Assembly (NCBI GenBank): GCA_019359435.1
Contig: JAHHHI010000083.1
Span: 16,047-80,046, forward strand
Reading direction: 5' to 3'
Source: Kaiparowitsia implicata GSE-PSE-MK54-09C
Lineage (GTDB): Bacteria > Cyanobacteriota > Cyanobacteriia > Elainellales > Elainellaceae
Length of the DNA stretch: 64,000 nucleotides
Shown here piece after piece: positions 17,213 through 26,702 of this stretch (within the stretch, counting starts at the first letter, position 1; every line of letters begins with the position of its first letter). A program made the translations under genes and the position numbers. Below the pieces are notes generated by a model, which was given only the letters and a program-made list of their open reading frames with translations, made no database searches and had not been told where the DNA came from.

Positions 17213-19279
17213 CTAATCGGCGATCGCCTCTGGCTCTGGTTCGGCTGTTGGGTCTGGCGATACTCCATTGCGTTCGAGCTTGGGTTCGGGCTTGGGTTCG
17301 GGTTTGGGTGCGAGTTGGGGAGCCGATGGCGGTGGCGGTGGCGGCGGCGAGAGTTCTTCCTCCACGGTCGGCAGGTTTTCTACGTCAGCGATGCGCTCTA
17401 GAACTAAGTCGCTCTGGGTGCCTGCCCCGCCGAGTCGCTTTATCAGCTTCGTCTTGGGTGAATGGTAGAGATAAATCAGGCGATCGCCCCCCTTCCATTC
17501 ATCCGCCGTAGACGCAATTTGCACCCGGCGATCGCGCCCTATCAACAGCGGCAGCACCTTGCCGTCCTCAATCAAAATCCTCAGGTGGGCCGTTTGCTGC
17601 GGCAGCACCTCGCCGCGAAAACTCGTTTCACCCAGCCGCACATCGCGATCGCCAATGTAGCGATTCCACACCTTGAGCGGCACCAGCGGCAAAAACGCCA
17701 CCTTCACGCTGCCCTGGTTCACCGACGACTCTGCCGGAATCGCCCCAGCGGAATCCTTCGGCACTGTCACCAGTACCCGAGGCGGGCGAAACTCTTCCGC
17801 CGCCTTTTGAGCCAGCACCAGATTCACCTCGCCGTTGTTGGTCATCGCCAAAAACGAGCCCGCCTGTCCCAACCCGGCCCGCGCCAGCACGGCGGCATCT
17901 AGCGCACTACTGGCGATCGCCGTTAATCCCTGCAGCTCTGCCTCGCGACAGGCCTTGAGGTCTGTATCAATCAGCGCCGCCGACTCACCCTGCTCCATCA
18001 GCAGCCGCGCCATCAGCCGACTGAGGGGATTGCTGCCCACAATCACAGCACCCGTTGCCTCTTCGGACGTAATGCCCAACAGCCGCGCCACATAGCGCGC
18101 CGTCAACCCCTGCAAAAACACCGTCGAGAGAATGGTGAGAAACACCAGCGCCTTAATCGCCTCCCCCCCCGAAATGCCCCGCTCTGTCAGCAAAATCGCA
18201 AACAGCGACGCCACCGACGCAGACACAATGCCGCGCGGGGCCACCCAGCAGAGAAACAGTTTCTGTCGCCAGTTCAGACCGCTGTTATAGGTGCAGACGC
18301 CCACATTGATCGGGCGCACCACAAACATCAACACCGCCACGGTGAACACCGCCCCACGCCCCAACGCAAACAGGCTAGCAATCGACAAATCCGCCGCCAG
18401 CAGCACAAACAGCACCGACACGGCCAAAATCGTTAGCTGACTTTTGAATCGACGCAGCAGCCGCTCTTCTGGAATAGAGGACGCCCGGAGCACGAGCCCC
18501 GACACCACCGCGGCCATCAGCCCTGCTTCATCGCGAATACACTGCGCCAGGGCAAACAGGCTCCAGATACCGGCCAGCACGACCAGGTTTTTTAAATCTT
18601 CAGATAGAAAGCGACTGCGTTTGAGAAAATAGCTCAGCACCAGCCCGCCTGCCGCGCCAATGCCGCCGCCAATGCCCAGCCGCAGCAGTAGGCCGCTAAT
18701 CACCAGCAGCGGGTCAGCGTCGCCGTTGAGAATCACATCCAGCACCACCACTGCGAGAATGGCGCCTACCGGGTCGATCAGCACCCCCTCGCCTTCTAGC
18801 AGCGCCGCCACGCGGGTATCGACTTTCACCTGCTTTAGCAGCGGGCTAATCACCGTGGGCCCGGTCACAACCACCAGCGCCGCATAGAGAAAGGCGATCG
18901 CCCAAGGAAATTCACCCAGCCAGTGGGCCGCCATGCCGCCACCCAGCAGCGTAATCAACGTCCCAATGGTGACCAAATTCCGCAGACTGCCCGACACCTG
19001 GTTAATGTTGCGCAGCTCTAGGTTAAAGCCGCCCTCAAACAAAATCAGCGCTACCGAAAGGGAGACAATCACCTCTAAGCCATCGCCCAAGACCTGTGGG
19101 CGCAGCACATCCAGCCCATCTGCCCCTAGCACAATGCCAAACGCCAGCAGAAACACAATGCTGGGCACTTTGCACACATCGGCCAGCACCTGAGCACTAA
19201 TGCCCGCAATTACCGCAATCACAAATTGCAGCATGGTGCCGAGCGGTGTATTAAGGGAAATGGTTAACCCGTCCAGCAT
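17213..19279 (-). CDS. CPA1-type Na+/H+ antiporter with TrkA-like cytosolic domain
   Basis: About 688 residues from 'MLDGLTISLNTPLG' (a further upstream Met at 19453 gives an unlikely leader). About 12 membrane helices with 'LALILFEGGFNL', 'VVTGPTVISPLL' and 'EGEGVLIDPVGAILAVV', the last corresponding to the family's paired acidic ion-binding region. After ~400 residues a Rossmann-like TrkA-N segment 'GAVIVGSNPLSRLMARLLMEQG' begins, with an adjacent TrkA-C-like part. The tail is Pro-rich ('SPPPPPPPSAP') and then Pro-Lys-Glu repeats. Likely exports sodium in exchange for protons; nucleotide or ligand control via the cytosolic domain is inferred. Confidence 0.85.
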   Translation of the reverse strand: MLDGLTISLNTPLGTMLQFVIAVIAGISAQVLADVCKVPSIVFLLAFGIVLGADGLDVLRPQVLGDGLEVIVSLSVALILFEGGFNLELRNINQVSGSLRNLVTIGTLITLLGGGMAAHWLGEFPWAIAFLYAALVVVTGPTVISPLLKQVKVDTRVAALLEGEGVLIDPVGAILAVVVLDVILNGDADPLLVISGLLLRLGIGGGIGAAGGLVLSYFLKRSRFLSEDLKNLVVLAGIWSLFALAQCIRDEAGLMAAVVSGLVLRASSIPEERLLRRFKSQLTILAVSVLFVLLAADLSIASLFALGRGAVFTVAVLMFVVRPINVGVCTYNSGLNWRQKLFLCWVAPRGIVSASVASLFAILLTERGISGGEAIKALVFLTILSTVFLQGLTARYVARLLGITSEEATGAVIVGSNPLSRLMARLLMEQGESAALIDTDLKACREAELQGLTAIASSALDAAVLARAGLGQAGSFLAMTNNGEVNLVLAQKAAEEFRPPRVLVTVPKDSAGAIPAESSVNQGSVKVAFLPLVPLKVWNRYIGDRDVRLGETSFRGEVLPQQTAHLRILIEDGKVLPLLIGRDRRVQIASTADEWKGGDRLIYLYHSPKTKLIKRLGGAGTQSDLVLERIADVENLPTVEEELSPPPPPPPSAPQLAPKPEPKPEPKLERNGVSPDPTAEPEPEAIAD

Positions 19280-19558
19280 AAACTCTGGAAATCGGTGTCC
19301 TGAGAATAGGTACAGTTGCCATGTTACCCAAATGTATGGGCGATCGACTCTCTCTAACGATTTCCTCCACAGTCCTCCAAATTTTTCCTCAGTATGCAGG
19401 TCTGCCCAACAAACCGCCCCAATAGAGGCGATAATGACCACAATATGGATCACGACTTGATTGAGTCACAGATTAAAAGCTTGCTGTGCCATTAGCCCTG
19501 CTGCACCTTTAGCATTGATACTGCCTCGCGTTTTTGCCGTTTATTCATACCGACGACC

Positions 19559-20200
19559 TTGGGAATTGACCTCCGTAGCTATGTCTATATCGATCGCCTT
19601 CAACAGCAGCACGCGGCCTACCTAGGCACCGTCTCGTTAGGGTTTCTGCCTCTACCCGGCGATGCGTCTTTATGGATCGAAGTATCACCCGGCATTGAAG
19701 TTAATAAACTTATGGATAAAGCACTCAAGGCCGCGGTGGTGCGTCCTGGAGTGCTGCTGATTGAGCGGCTATACGGACTGCTCGAAGTTCATGCCAGCTC
19801 CCAAGGCGAGGTGCAGGCTGCCGGGCGCGCCATGCTGCAAGAGATGGGGCTGGAAGCCGACGACTGCATGAAGCCGCGTATCGTCTCCAATCAAATCATC
19901 CGCAACATCGACCCGTATCATACGCAGATGATCAACCGCAATCGGCGGGGACAAATGATTATGGCGGGGCAAACCCTCTATATTTTGGAAGTGGAGCCCG
20001 CCGCCTATGCGGCACTTGCTGCCAACGAAGCCGAAAAAGCCGCGCTGATCAATATTTTGCAAGTGTCGGCGGTGGGTAGCTTTGGGCGACTTTATTTGGG
20101 CGGAGAAGAGCGCGATATTCTTGCGGGTGCTCGTGCAGTAGAAGCCGCTATGGAAAGCATCGCTGGGCGCGAGGTTCCGACCACGGTATCGACAGAATAG
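19559..20200 (+). CDS. ccmP: Carboxysome shell protein CcmP
   Basis: 213 residues, the length of CcmP, with two BMC domains: the first ~10-105 ('[22 protein letters not shown]', '[19 protein letters not shown]'), the second ~115-205 ('[14 protein letters not shown]', '[20 protein letters not shown]'). CcmP trimers stack in the beta-carboxysome shell and may gate metabolites. Start is TTG at 19559, giving the family N-terminus '[16 protein letters not shown]'; no ATG serves. Alone here, with no other ccm gene in the window, which fits the satellite location of ccmP in other genomes. Confidence 0.9.
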   Translation: MGIDLRSYVYIDRLQQQHAAYLGTVSLGFLPLPGDASLWIEVSPGIEVNKLMDKALKAAVVRPGVLLIERLYGLLEVHASSQGEVQAAGRAMLQEMGLEADDCMKPRIVSNQIIRNIDPYHTQMINRNRRGQMIMAGQTLYILEVEPAAYAALAANEAEKAALINILQVSAVGSFGRLYLGGEERDILAGARAVEAAMESIAGREVPTTVSTE

Positions 20201-20373
20201 AGCCAGTGGGGTATCTGGAGCCGGGCTGAAGTCAGGCACATTGCCAACGTTGAGGGTCAGAATGAGGGGCTAAAACCGAACCAACTGCGCCAGAGATCCA
20301 CCCTTTTCGTCAGCGAATCTGCGCCGCAATAATGGGAGAGACAAGATGCCACCCAAGGATACTAAAACCTGCC

Positions 20374-20775
20374 ATGACCACTCCCAGTTTGGATACTAGC
20401 GCCTACGCCACCCATGATGTTTGGAACCAGCGGGGCTGTGACCATTGCGACGCTCAGCGCTACGGTGATGCTGTTGCCGCGTTTGACCGAGCGATCGCCC
20501 TAAATCCTCACTATTGCCCGGCGTGGAACAACCGGGGAGTGGCCTTAGGTCAACAGCAGCGCTACGCAGAGGCGCTTGCGGCCTATGATCGGGCGATCGC
20601 CCTGCAACCCCACTATCACCAAGCATGGTATAATCGAGGTCTGCTATTCGTCGCTATGATGGCCTATGGCAACGCGCTCGAATCCTTTGACCGAGCCCTC
20701 TCGCTCTATCCCGATGCGGCCTATCTTGATGCAAGTCAGCGCATCTATAACGACGGCAAGCTGATTGCGGCCTAG
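20374..20775 (+). CDS. Tetratricopeptide-repeat protein
   Basis: 133 residues from 'MTTPSLDTSAYATHDVW'. Three TPR units in a row: 'YGDAVAAFDRAIALNPHY', 'YAEALAAYDRAIALQPHY' and 'YGNALESFDRALSLYPDA', each with the W/L/G-Y-A-F-A-P pattern. TPR arrays bind partner proteins; no enzymatic domain. No signal peptide, so likely cytosolic. Partner unknown. Confidence 0.85.
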   Translation: MTTPSLDTSAYATHDVWNQRGCDHCDAQRYGDAVAAFDRAIALNPHYCPAWNNRGVALGQQQRYAEALAAYDRAIALQPHYHQAWYNRGLLFVAMMAYGNALESFDRALSLYPDAAYLDASQRIYNDGKLIAA

Positions 20776-21236
20776 CGGTTTGAATCGCCTGCTGTTTAAG
20801 GCAGGATGAAAAAATTGAATCTCGTTCCCCCCAGATTTGGATAGGCTGCGTCACCGAGCACCCAACCCTGGGGGCTGTTTTGCTGCTATGGATGCGCCTG
20901 GACGCCACCCTAAAGAGTGATCCTAAACGATGCCCTGCCGAGTCATCGGGCGATCGCCCTCGCCGTACGGATCAAAGTTTCTACAACCTTTGTTCAGCAA
21001 GGGTTATAGAAAACCCTCTCCCAAATGCCATGGACTATGTAGAGCGAGAAATCCTAGCGTCAAAATAGTAAATTTGTACTATAATAGAAGCTTCTCCCAA
21101 AGCATGCTCTTCTTTGGAACGTCCCCAATTCTCGGAAGCTTCTCCCCGGCGCAGCGCACGAGAATTTAGATAAAATCGCCTATCATGGCGGCATTTATGA
21201 TCGCGCTAGCCCCTATCCTTTCCCTTCCTTACTCCT
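20776..21236. other. Intergenic with possible promoter for the 253-residue gene
   Basis: No gene seen. A TATAAT box at 21080-21085 lies in AT-rich sequence, and GAAGCTTCTCCC occurs twice (21087-21098 and 21135-21146). These could be promoter and operator for the gene starting at 21237, but the ~150 nt leader would be long. Confidence 0.4.
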
Positions 21237-21998
21237 ATGGCAATTATTGCGCTCAAAGCCTGGTATCTTCGCGAATATGAGCCGGTGCGCGAGCTGGAGC
21301 AGCGCCCCCACGACTTGCGGCTGAGCAAAAATAGCTTGCTGCGATCAGCGCTACGGGCTGATTTTTTGGATGACAGCGCCGAGGTGAAGCAGGCTGAGTG
21401 GTTTCAGCGCTATCTCGATGGGGAAACGGTGGAGTTCTACATTGAGGGCAGCGGTGGGTATGCGATCGCCAACATTGACCTGATCAGCCACGAAATGTAT
21501 TTCGTTAAGCAGGATGTGATGGCGCGGCTTAATCCGACCATTTTCTTTTGCTACCAAACTGAGTTTGCCGATTCTAGCCACCACATTCGCGATCAGCTCA
21601 ACGATTTTGTGGATGCGTTTAACGGGCGATCGCGCGTGACGCTCACGTTAGAAGAGTCACATCGACTAACCGATTCTCCGGTGCGGCTTAACAGCACGCT
21701 CATGCGCAAAATCCGTAACAGCCTACTGTTTGTTGCAGATGCCACGCCCGTGATGCAGCTCGATGGCACGCCGCCTCAGCTCTTTCCCAGCCCAAAAGTG
21801 TGTGTCGAAGTGGGTTATGCGCTGCAATGTCGCCGCGCTGAGCAACTGTTGATCATCAGCCAAGATCGACCTGAGATGCCGGGTCAGTTTCCGTTTGATG
21901 TGCCCAGCGCCAGCCGCCTCCAGTTTCGCACCCCGGCAGAACTCCGCAAAATTCTAAGCACTACCTTAAAAGACCAGTTGCAGCGATTTAATCTGTAG
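21237..21998 (+). CDS. Unknown protein with TIR/deoxyribosyltransferase-like C-terminal half
   Basis: 253 residues. The N-terminal ~105 residues ('KAWYLREYEPVRELEQRPHDLRLSKNSLL', 'EWFQRYLDGETVEFYIEGSGGYAIANIDLI') match nothing I know. From ~115 the pattern 'PTIFFCYQTEFADSSHHIRDQLND', 'RNSLLFVADATPV', 'SPKVCVEVGYALQCRRAEQLLIIS', 'PFDV' resembles TIR-like or nucleoside-2-deoxyribosyltransferase-like Rossmannoid domains, where 'NPNVxxELGxA' carries a Glu important for glycosidic-bond cleavage; Glu in 'VEVGYAL' is the candidate. NADase or nucleotide-binding activity is possible but unproven. Stand-alone gene. Confidence 0.7.
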   Translation: MAIIALKAWYLREYEPVRELEQRPHDLRLSKNSLLRSALRADFLDDSAEVKQAEWFQRYLDGETVEFYIEGSGGYAIANIDLISHEMYFVKQDVMARLNPTIFFCYQTEFADSSHHIRDQLNDFVDAFNGRSRVTLTLEESHRLTDSPVRLNSTLMRKIRNSLLFVADATPVMQLDGTPPQLFPSPKVCVEVGYALQCRRAEQLLIISQDRPEMPGQFPFDVPSASRLQFRTPAELRKILSTTLKDQLQRFNL

Positions 21999-22003
21999 GG
22001 TTT

Positions 22004-23022
22004 GGGGCGGCTGGCCGATTTTCTATGAGGCTAGAGCCATTGGGAGAACTGGCGTTGAGCGATCGCCCGCTGCCGCCCCGCCGCACCAAAATCAGCTCTG
22101 CCGCAATGCTGACGGCAATTTCTGCGGGGGTGAGTGCGCCAATATCCAACCCAATCGGTGCATAGATTTGGGTCAGCGTTTCAGCCGCCACTCCGCTGGC
22201 TTGCAGCGTGTGGAACACCTGATTGACGCGCTTTTTGCTGCCAATCATGCCGATATAGCGGCAGGGGGTTGAGCGGGTCAGCAGGGCCTGTAGTGCGTCC
22301 AGATCGTAGGGGTAGCCTCGGGTGACGAGGGCCACGTAAAGCTGGGTGTGGTGCGCGAGGGCGATCGCCCCCTCCCCAACCAGAGCGGCGATGGGCTGGT
22401 GCCAGATGTGGGCGGCTTGGGGGTAGCGTTGGGGGTTGGCCCACTCGGGGCGATCGTCCTGCACCATTACCTGAAAGCCAATCTGGTGCGCCACGGTCGC
22501 CAACTGTTCGCCGCAGTGCCCCGCGCCAATAATCAGCAGCACGGGAGGCGGGTACAGAGTTTCAACAAAGGCGTGGGGCGGGTAAGGCGCATCTGCCGGC
22601 AAGAGATAGGGGGCCTGATCTAAGGCTAGGGGGGTGACCAGCGTAATGGACTGTCCGCTGTCTAGGGTGTGCAGCAGTGTGTGCAAGAGGGCGATCGCCC
22701 CAGTCCCACTCCAGCGCTCTAGCCACACCTGCATCGTGCCGCCGCAGATGCCCTCCGTCGGTCGCTGCGTCGCCATATTGCCCGACAAATCCACGGTGAC
22801 GCGCTGTTTGACGCCCTGCGCCAAAACTGCCTGTGCTTGTTGAATCACCTTCGCTTCGCCAGCGCCGCCGCCTACCGTGCCGACGATGCGTCCATCTGCT
22901 TCCACAAACATCTTGGCGCCCACCTCGCGGGGCACCGAGCCGGTTGTTGCAATCACCGTGGCCAGCACGGCAGCCTGCTGAGGCAAGATGTGAACAAGGT
23001 GACGAAAGCAGTCGAGAGACAT
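22004..23022 (-). CDS. XdhC/CoxI family protein
   Basis: About 340 residues. N-terminal XdhC/CoxI domain 'VIATTGSVPREVGAKMFVEADGRIVGTVGGGAGEAKV' followed by 'CGGTMQVWLE', and a C-terminal Rossmann domain 'PPVLLIIGAGHCGEQLATVAHQIGFQVMVQDDRPEWAN' with 'PIGLDIGALTPAEIAVSIAAELILVRRG'. XdhC proteins hold and sulfurate the molybdenum cofactor for insertion into xanthine-dehydrogenase-type enzymes. No molybdo-hydroxylase gene lies in the window; guanine deaminase (28176) is the only other purine-catabolic gene. The frame ends close to 21988-22004, just after the convergent unknown gene. Confidence 0.85.
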
Positions 23023-23771
23023 GAGCGTTGAAGATTCGAGGGTGTGCAGTCTATCGGCGTGCCGCAGCCGTGGGCTAATCTAGCTGAATTGCCAGGGCGA
23101 ATATCAGTCATGCAGGGTTTAAATCCTTTGAATATTCTTTCGAGATCGCAACCTAGGACGTGTCATCAATCCCAACCAAAAGTCTTATGCTATGAGCGTT
23201 ACCACGCCCGATCCAAAAAACAGGCTAGGGGCTGTGACCGTTGATTTCTGGGCCATTAGCGGCTAATTGATAACAGTCTCTAGCAACCTGGGAACCTCAT
23301 TCAGCTGCATTCCTAGAACTAGATGGCGCACGATCCGCTATTAGCCACCGAAGCTTGAGACGGTTTCTGCCCAAGTAAATCTTTAATCAATCAGCGGTTA
23401 CACCCTAGGGGCATTGGCGCAACCAAGCCGAAGTAGTTAGGTTCGCCCAATGTTAAGACAACTCTTTGCCAGAGACGACTTAGCCCCCCTGCCTCAGTTT
23501 TCGCCTGATCGTGAAATATTAGCCAGAAAGGACGAGTCATGTTGAGTTGAATGGCACTGAAATCAAGCTGAAAACAGCCTTCGCGAATCGTCGAAAACCT
23601 TGATCTGCCGTAGGGTGGGCGCTGCCCACCAGCCTTATTTCAGTACCATGCATGGTTGCGTTCGTTAAGCGCCTCCTTCAAGTTTAGAACTGGCTTTGGG
23701 TTAGTTCTGTGAGCGCTGCTGCTTAAAGCCAGCCACGGGGCCGCATTGGTTCAGGGATAACTGAGTTAGCC
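23023..23771. other. Intergenic with one CTAG-framed miniature element
   Basis: About 750 bp without a supported gene. Holds the element at 23153-23283 and a 'GTGGGCGCTGCCCACC' inverted repeat at ~23616, similar to the one near 6940. Confidence 0.6.
23153..23283 (+). mobile_element. CTAG-framed miniature element, copy A
   Basis: 131 bp, CTAG on both outer edges, terminal inverted repeats GGACGTGTCATCAAT and ATTGATAACAGTC. Same orientation as copies at 27895 and 36251. Non-coding and strongly self-complementary. Confidence 0.85.
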
Positions 23772-25472
23772 CTAGGGTTGAAGACCACCGTAGACTCGCA
23801 TTGGACCATACAGATCATCATTGTCTATAACGAGATGGGCTGCGTCTGTGGCGCGATTGTCTACAAAAATAGGGCGGTTTCCTAGAACGGCGATCGCCGC
23901 AGACGGTCTGTTATCAGCAGGTAAGACTGATGCTGGCATGATAAACACGGCGCCCCCCTTGCCTTGCCCTGCATAGGCTCCGCGGCCTCCCATGGCACCA
24001 TTGCGCTCAAATGCAGTGTGGTAGAGGACGAGATGGCCTGCGTGGACGAAGACTGCGCCGCCCAAACCGCCGCCGCCGCCGCCACGGTTGACGGTGCCAT
24101 CGCCCCCGCCAAAGCCGCCATTCCCCGGCTGCCCTTGGGCTCCAGGGATGCCCACCGTGCCCCCAACGCCGCCTAACCCCCCGCTGCCCCCGCCGCCGCC
24201 AAAGCCGCCGTTGCCGCCATTGCCGCCATTGCCGCCATTGCCCCCGTTGGCAACCTTTGCCAGGGCAGTGCCGCCGTTGCCGCCATTGCCCGCATTACCA
24301 AACCCGCCAAAGCCGCCGCCGCCGCCAAAGGCGATCGCCCCAATACTGCCCTCGTCTTCCCACTGACCCAAGTCGCCAAAGATGCCGACGCCGCCATTGC
24401 CGCCGTTGCCGCCGTTGCCGCCATTGCCGCTGTCGCCGCCGTTGCCGCCGTTGCCGCCGTTGCCCGCATTGCCAAACCCGCCAAAGCCGCCGCCGCCGCC
24501 AAAAGCGATCGCCCCAATGCCGCCCATACCAATCCCATGCACTCCGGCGATTGCCCCCCGATTGGCTCGATATTTATTGCCGTCGCTAGCAATGTGAACC
24601 GACTCCACTGGCTCCTGCAAATCAGACGGATGGCGCAAACCAATGCCATCAACATCTAGGATGGCACCGCGATTGACTTTGAACAGATGTCCCTGACTGT
24701 TCAGGCTTACAGTAGACCCCTGCTCCAATTGTTCCAATGTGTTATCGGGTGTCTTATTCGATGGAGTGAAGGCATTGGAGTTCAACCGATGAGAAGACTC
24801 TTTTACAGCATCGTCCTGCACAGCATTCCCCAATCCATTAACCGGTGAATTCACGCCTGCATTCGTGCTCGTCACACTCAAGGCCTGTTGCGACCCTGGA
24901 TGATCAGTCCCCGCACCCCCAACGGCTTGATTGTCGACAAAGCGAACATCGTTGAGGATGACGGCACCGCCATTCATCAGCAAGCCGCCGCCCATGCCCG
25001 CTGCACCACCCGCACCCTGCACCCCATCGGCTCCACGGGCCATGCCCTCTGCAAGGGTGAGATGCGCAATGTGAATGCGCCCCTGATCTACAGTGAGCAC
25101 TCGGTGCAAGTGGTTGCCGCTAATGACCGTGTCTGCGCTGCCGACGATCGCCATATTGCTGCGCAGCGGTGACAGGGGACTGTTTAGGTAAATGGGGTTC
25201 TGAATTGCCGTAAGGTCGATCAGCGTATCGTTTGGATGGGCGTTGGCCTGGGCGATCGCCCAGCGCAGTGAGCCCTCTCCCTCATCTGCCGCCGTCGTCA
25301 CCTGCAGACGCAGGGGACTCGAATCCATAACTGGCTGGGAGAGGTGTGTGCCAGGGGTGGGATTTCCCCGCGCGATCGCAGCACTCAAGGGCGATCGCAC
25401 CCCTATCACTCCCAGCACCAGCACCAGCACCAGCAGCCCCAATCCTAGCCCCAGCCAAATCCGTCGCCCCAT
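23772..25472 (-). CDS. Gly/Asn-rich surface protein with beta-helix-like N-terminal part
   Basis: 566 residues. A hydrophobic N-terminus 'WLGLGLGLLVLVLVLGVIGV' preceded by Arg residues acts as signal or anchor. Residues ~55-170 ('TTAADEGEGSLRWAIAQANA', 'SNMAIVGSADTVISGNHLHRVLTVDQGRIHIAHLTL') follow the pattern of parallel beta-helix/CSLREA-type repeat proteins. Then come long (GGN)n tracts and two near-identical blocks 'GAIAFGGGGGFGGFGNAGNGGNGG' (split here at 20 residues in the protein by position ~330 and ~400). Composition recalls mycobacterial PE-PGRS proteins. Probably extracellular, structural or adhesive. Confidence 0.75.
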   Translation of the reverse strand: MGRRIWLGLGLGLLVLVLVLGVIGVRSPLSAAIARGNPTPGTHLSQPVMDSSPLRLQVTTAADEGEGSLRWAIAQANAHPNDTLIDLTAIQNPIYLNSPLSPLRSNMAIVGSADTVISGNHLHRVLTVDQGRIHIAHLTLAEGMARGADGVQGAGGAAGMGGGLLMNGGAVILNDVRFVDNQAVGGAGTDHPGSQQALSVTSTNAGVNSPVNGLGNAVQDDAVKESSHRLNSNAFTPSNKTPDNTLEQLEQGSTVSLNSQGHLFKVNRGAILDVDGIGLRHPSDLQEPVESVHIASDGNKYRANRGAIAGVHGIGMGGIGAIAFGGGGGFGGFGNAGNGGNGGNGGDSGNGGNGGNGGNGGVGIFGDLGQWEDEGSIGAIAFGGGGGFGGFGNAGNGGNGGTALAKVANGGNGGNGGNGGNGGFGGGGGSGGLGGVGGTVGIPGAQGQPGNGGFGGGDGTVNRGGGGGGLGGAVFVHAGHLVLYHTAFERNGAMGGRGAYAGQGKGGAVFIMPASVLPADNRPSAAIAVLGNRPIFVDNRATDAAHLVIDNDDLYGPMRVYGGLQP

Positions 25473-25614
25473 TATTCCGCAGACCCACAGCAGTGAAGAG
25501 ATTTATTGAAGAGATATCGTGCACACCAGCCGCGCGTTGTTCAGCCTTCAGAGACTCGTGGGCTGTGGATCGGAACCGTGGCATTAAGTCACAGCCCCGG
25601 TTGTTCGCCTTACC

Positions 25615-26322
25615 TTACTCAAACTGCTGAAACAGCACGACGAGCAGACCCAGCATCAGGGCGATCGCCCCCAACCCTAGCCACTCCGAGCGTTTTGAGC
25701 CAGGGCTATAGGATGGACGCAGCCAAAAGCTTAGTCCTTTTGTAACTAGCGGCATGATCAGCCAGGTCAACAGAGAAGACGTAATCAAATTATTCACCAG
25801 CATTGCGCTAGAGAGCGTCCAACCCTGCATAATGCCCACCGCTGAGAATAGCAGCGTTTGCACCATCACTACTGGATACAGGCCGAGCACTACCGCTAGG
25901 TTCTGCTTCCAAGCCGGTGGCCCTAGTCCCAAATGCTCAGAGCCTGATTTGTTAGAAAACCAACCTTCTAGCCCCGTTGCAAAAGATTTGAACTGATAGG
26001 TAGAAAAAATAGTCCGCCCCGACTCAATCAACTGCTCACGTTCGGGAGAATTGATCCAACGGTTGAGTGACTCGGGCGAGTCGAAGTGGGTCATGGCATA
26101 CCACTTGATGGGTTGATTGGCCGACCTCGCGGGCAAGAGTGGCACCCATCCCAACCGGCTATTGACCACTGGCGGACACAGATCAGCCCGAATATAGCCT
26201 TCAAATTTCTGTGCGGTTTTGGCCAGTCGGGCATGCCACAGGCGAAACGCCAAACCCTTGCCCCGAGGCACCAAATGCTCCACTACTACGCTTGCCTGCA
26301 AAACCATCTGGGAATCTGTCAT
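25615..26322 (-). CDS. ABM-fold (antibiotic biosynthesis monooxygenase-like) membrane protein
   Basis: 235 residues. N-terminal ~100 residues fit a dimeric alpha-beta barrel ABM domain ('ASVVVEHLVPRGKGLAFRLWHARLAKTAQKFEGYI', 'WYAMTHFDSPESLNRWINSPEREQLI'). The C-terminal ~100 residues have three hydrophobic helices ('LAVVLGLYPVVMVQTLLFSAV', 'LITSSLLTWLIMPLV', 'LGAIALMLGLLVVLF'). Similar fusions are annotated as hypothetical. Reaction unknown; ABM proteins may be cofactor-free oxygenases or heme-related. Confidence 0.7.
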   Translation of the reverse strand: MTDSQMVLQASVVVEHLVPRGKGLAFRLWHARLAKTAQKFEGYIRADLCPPVVNSRLGWVPLLPARSANQPIKWYAMTHFDSPESLNRWINSPEREQLIESGRTIFSTYQFKSFATGLEGWFSNKSGSEHLGLGPPAWKQNLAVVLGLYPVVMVQTLLFSAVGIMQGWTLSSAMLVNNLITSSLLTWLIMPLVTKGLSFWLRPSYSPGSKRSEWLGLGAIALMLGLLVVLFQQFE

Positions 26323-26702
26323 GGGTTTAAGGCAGATCAGAATCTACGTCGTTAGGTGTTGAAGAGGGGAAGAATCGCTGGAATCTGGAAACCCTTAAAT
26401 TTAGCAATTCTTAATTTACATAGAGAATTTGTGTAGAGGCGTTGGGCAATAAGCTCGAGGAGTCTTGAAAGCCTTGCCTAGAAAGCATTTCAGCGATTTT
26501 AGCAGAAAGTCCTTAAAAGTCAAACTGTATAAAGGTTTCAGCGATTTTGGATCGCGATTGCTGGTTCTCAGCAGATCCAATGTCTCCAGGGTAGTCTGCG
26601 TATCCGTTTACTCTTTTGCATTTAGTTAGGATTTGGGGCGATCGCCCAACCGTGACAGCGTTAAGTCAGGGGTTAATCAACACAAGCGAGGAAATCTGAG
26701 CC
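26323..26702. other. Intergenic upstream of EamA transporter
   Basis: No gene seen. 'CAGCGATTTTAGCAG' and 'CAGCGATTTTGGATC' give a short direct similarity at ~26490 and ~26539. Confidence 0.4.

Noticed and set aside
23964..24655. Several long frames with Pro/Arg-rich repeats opposite the Gly-rich gene
   Set aside because: They mirror the GGN repeats of the real minus-strand gene and have no independent support.
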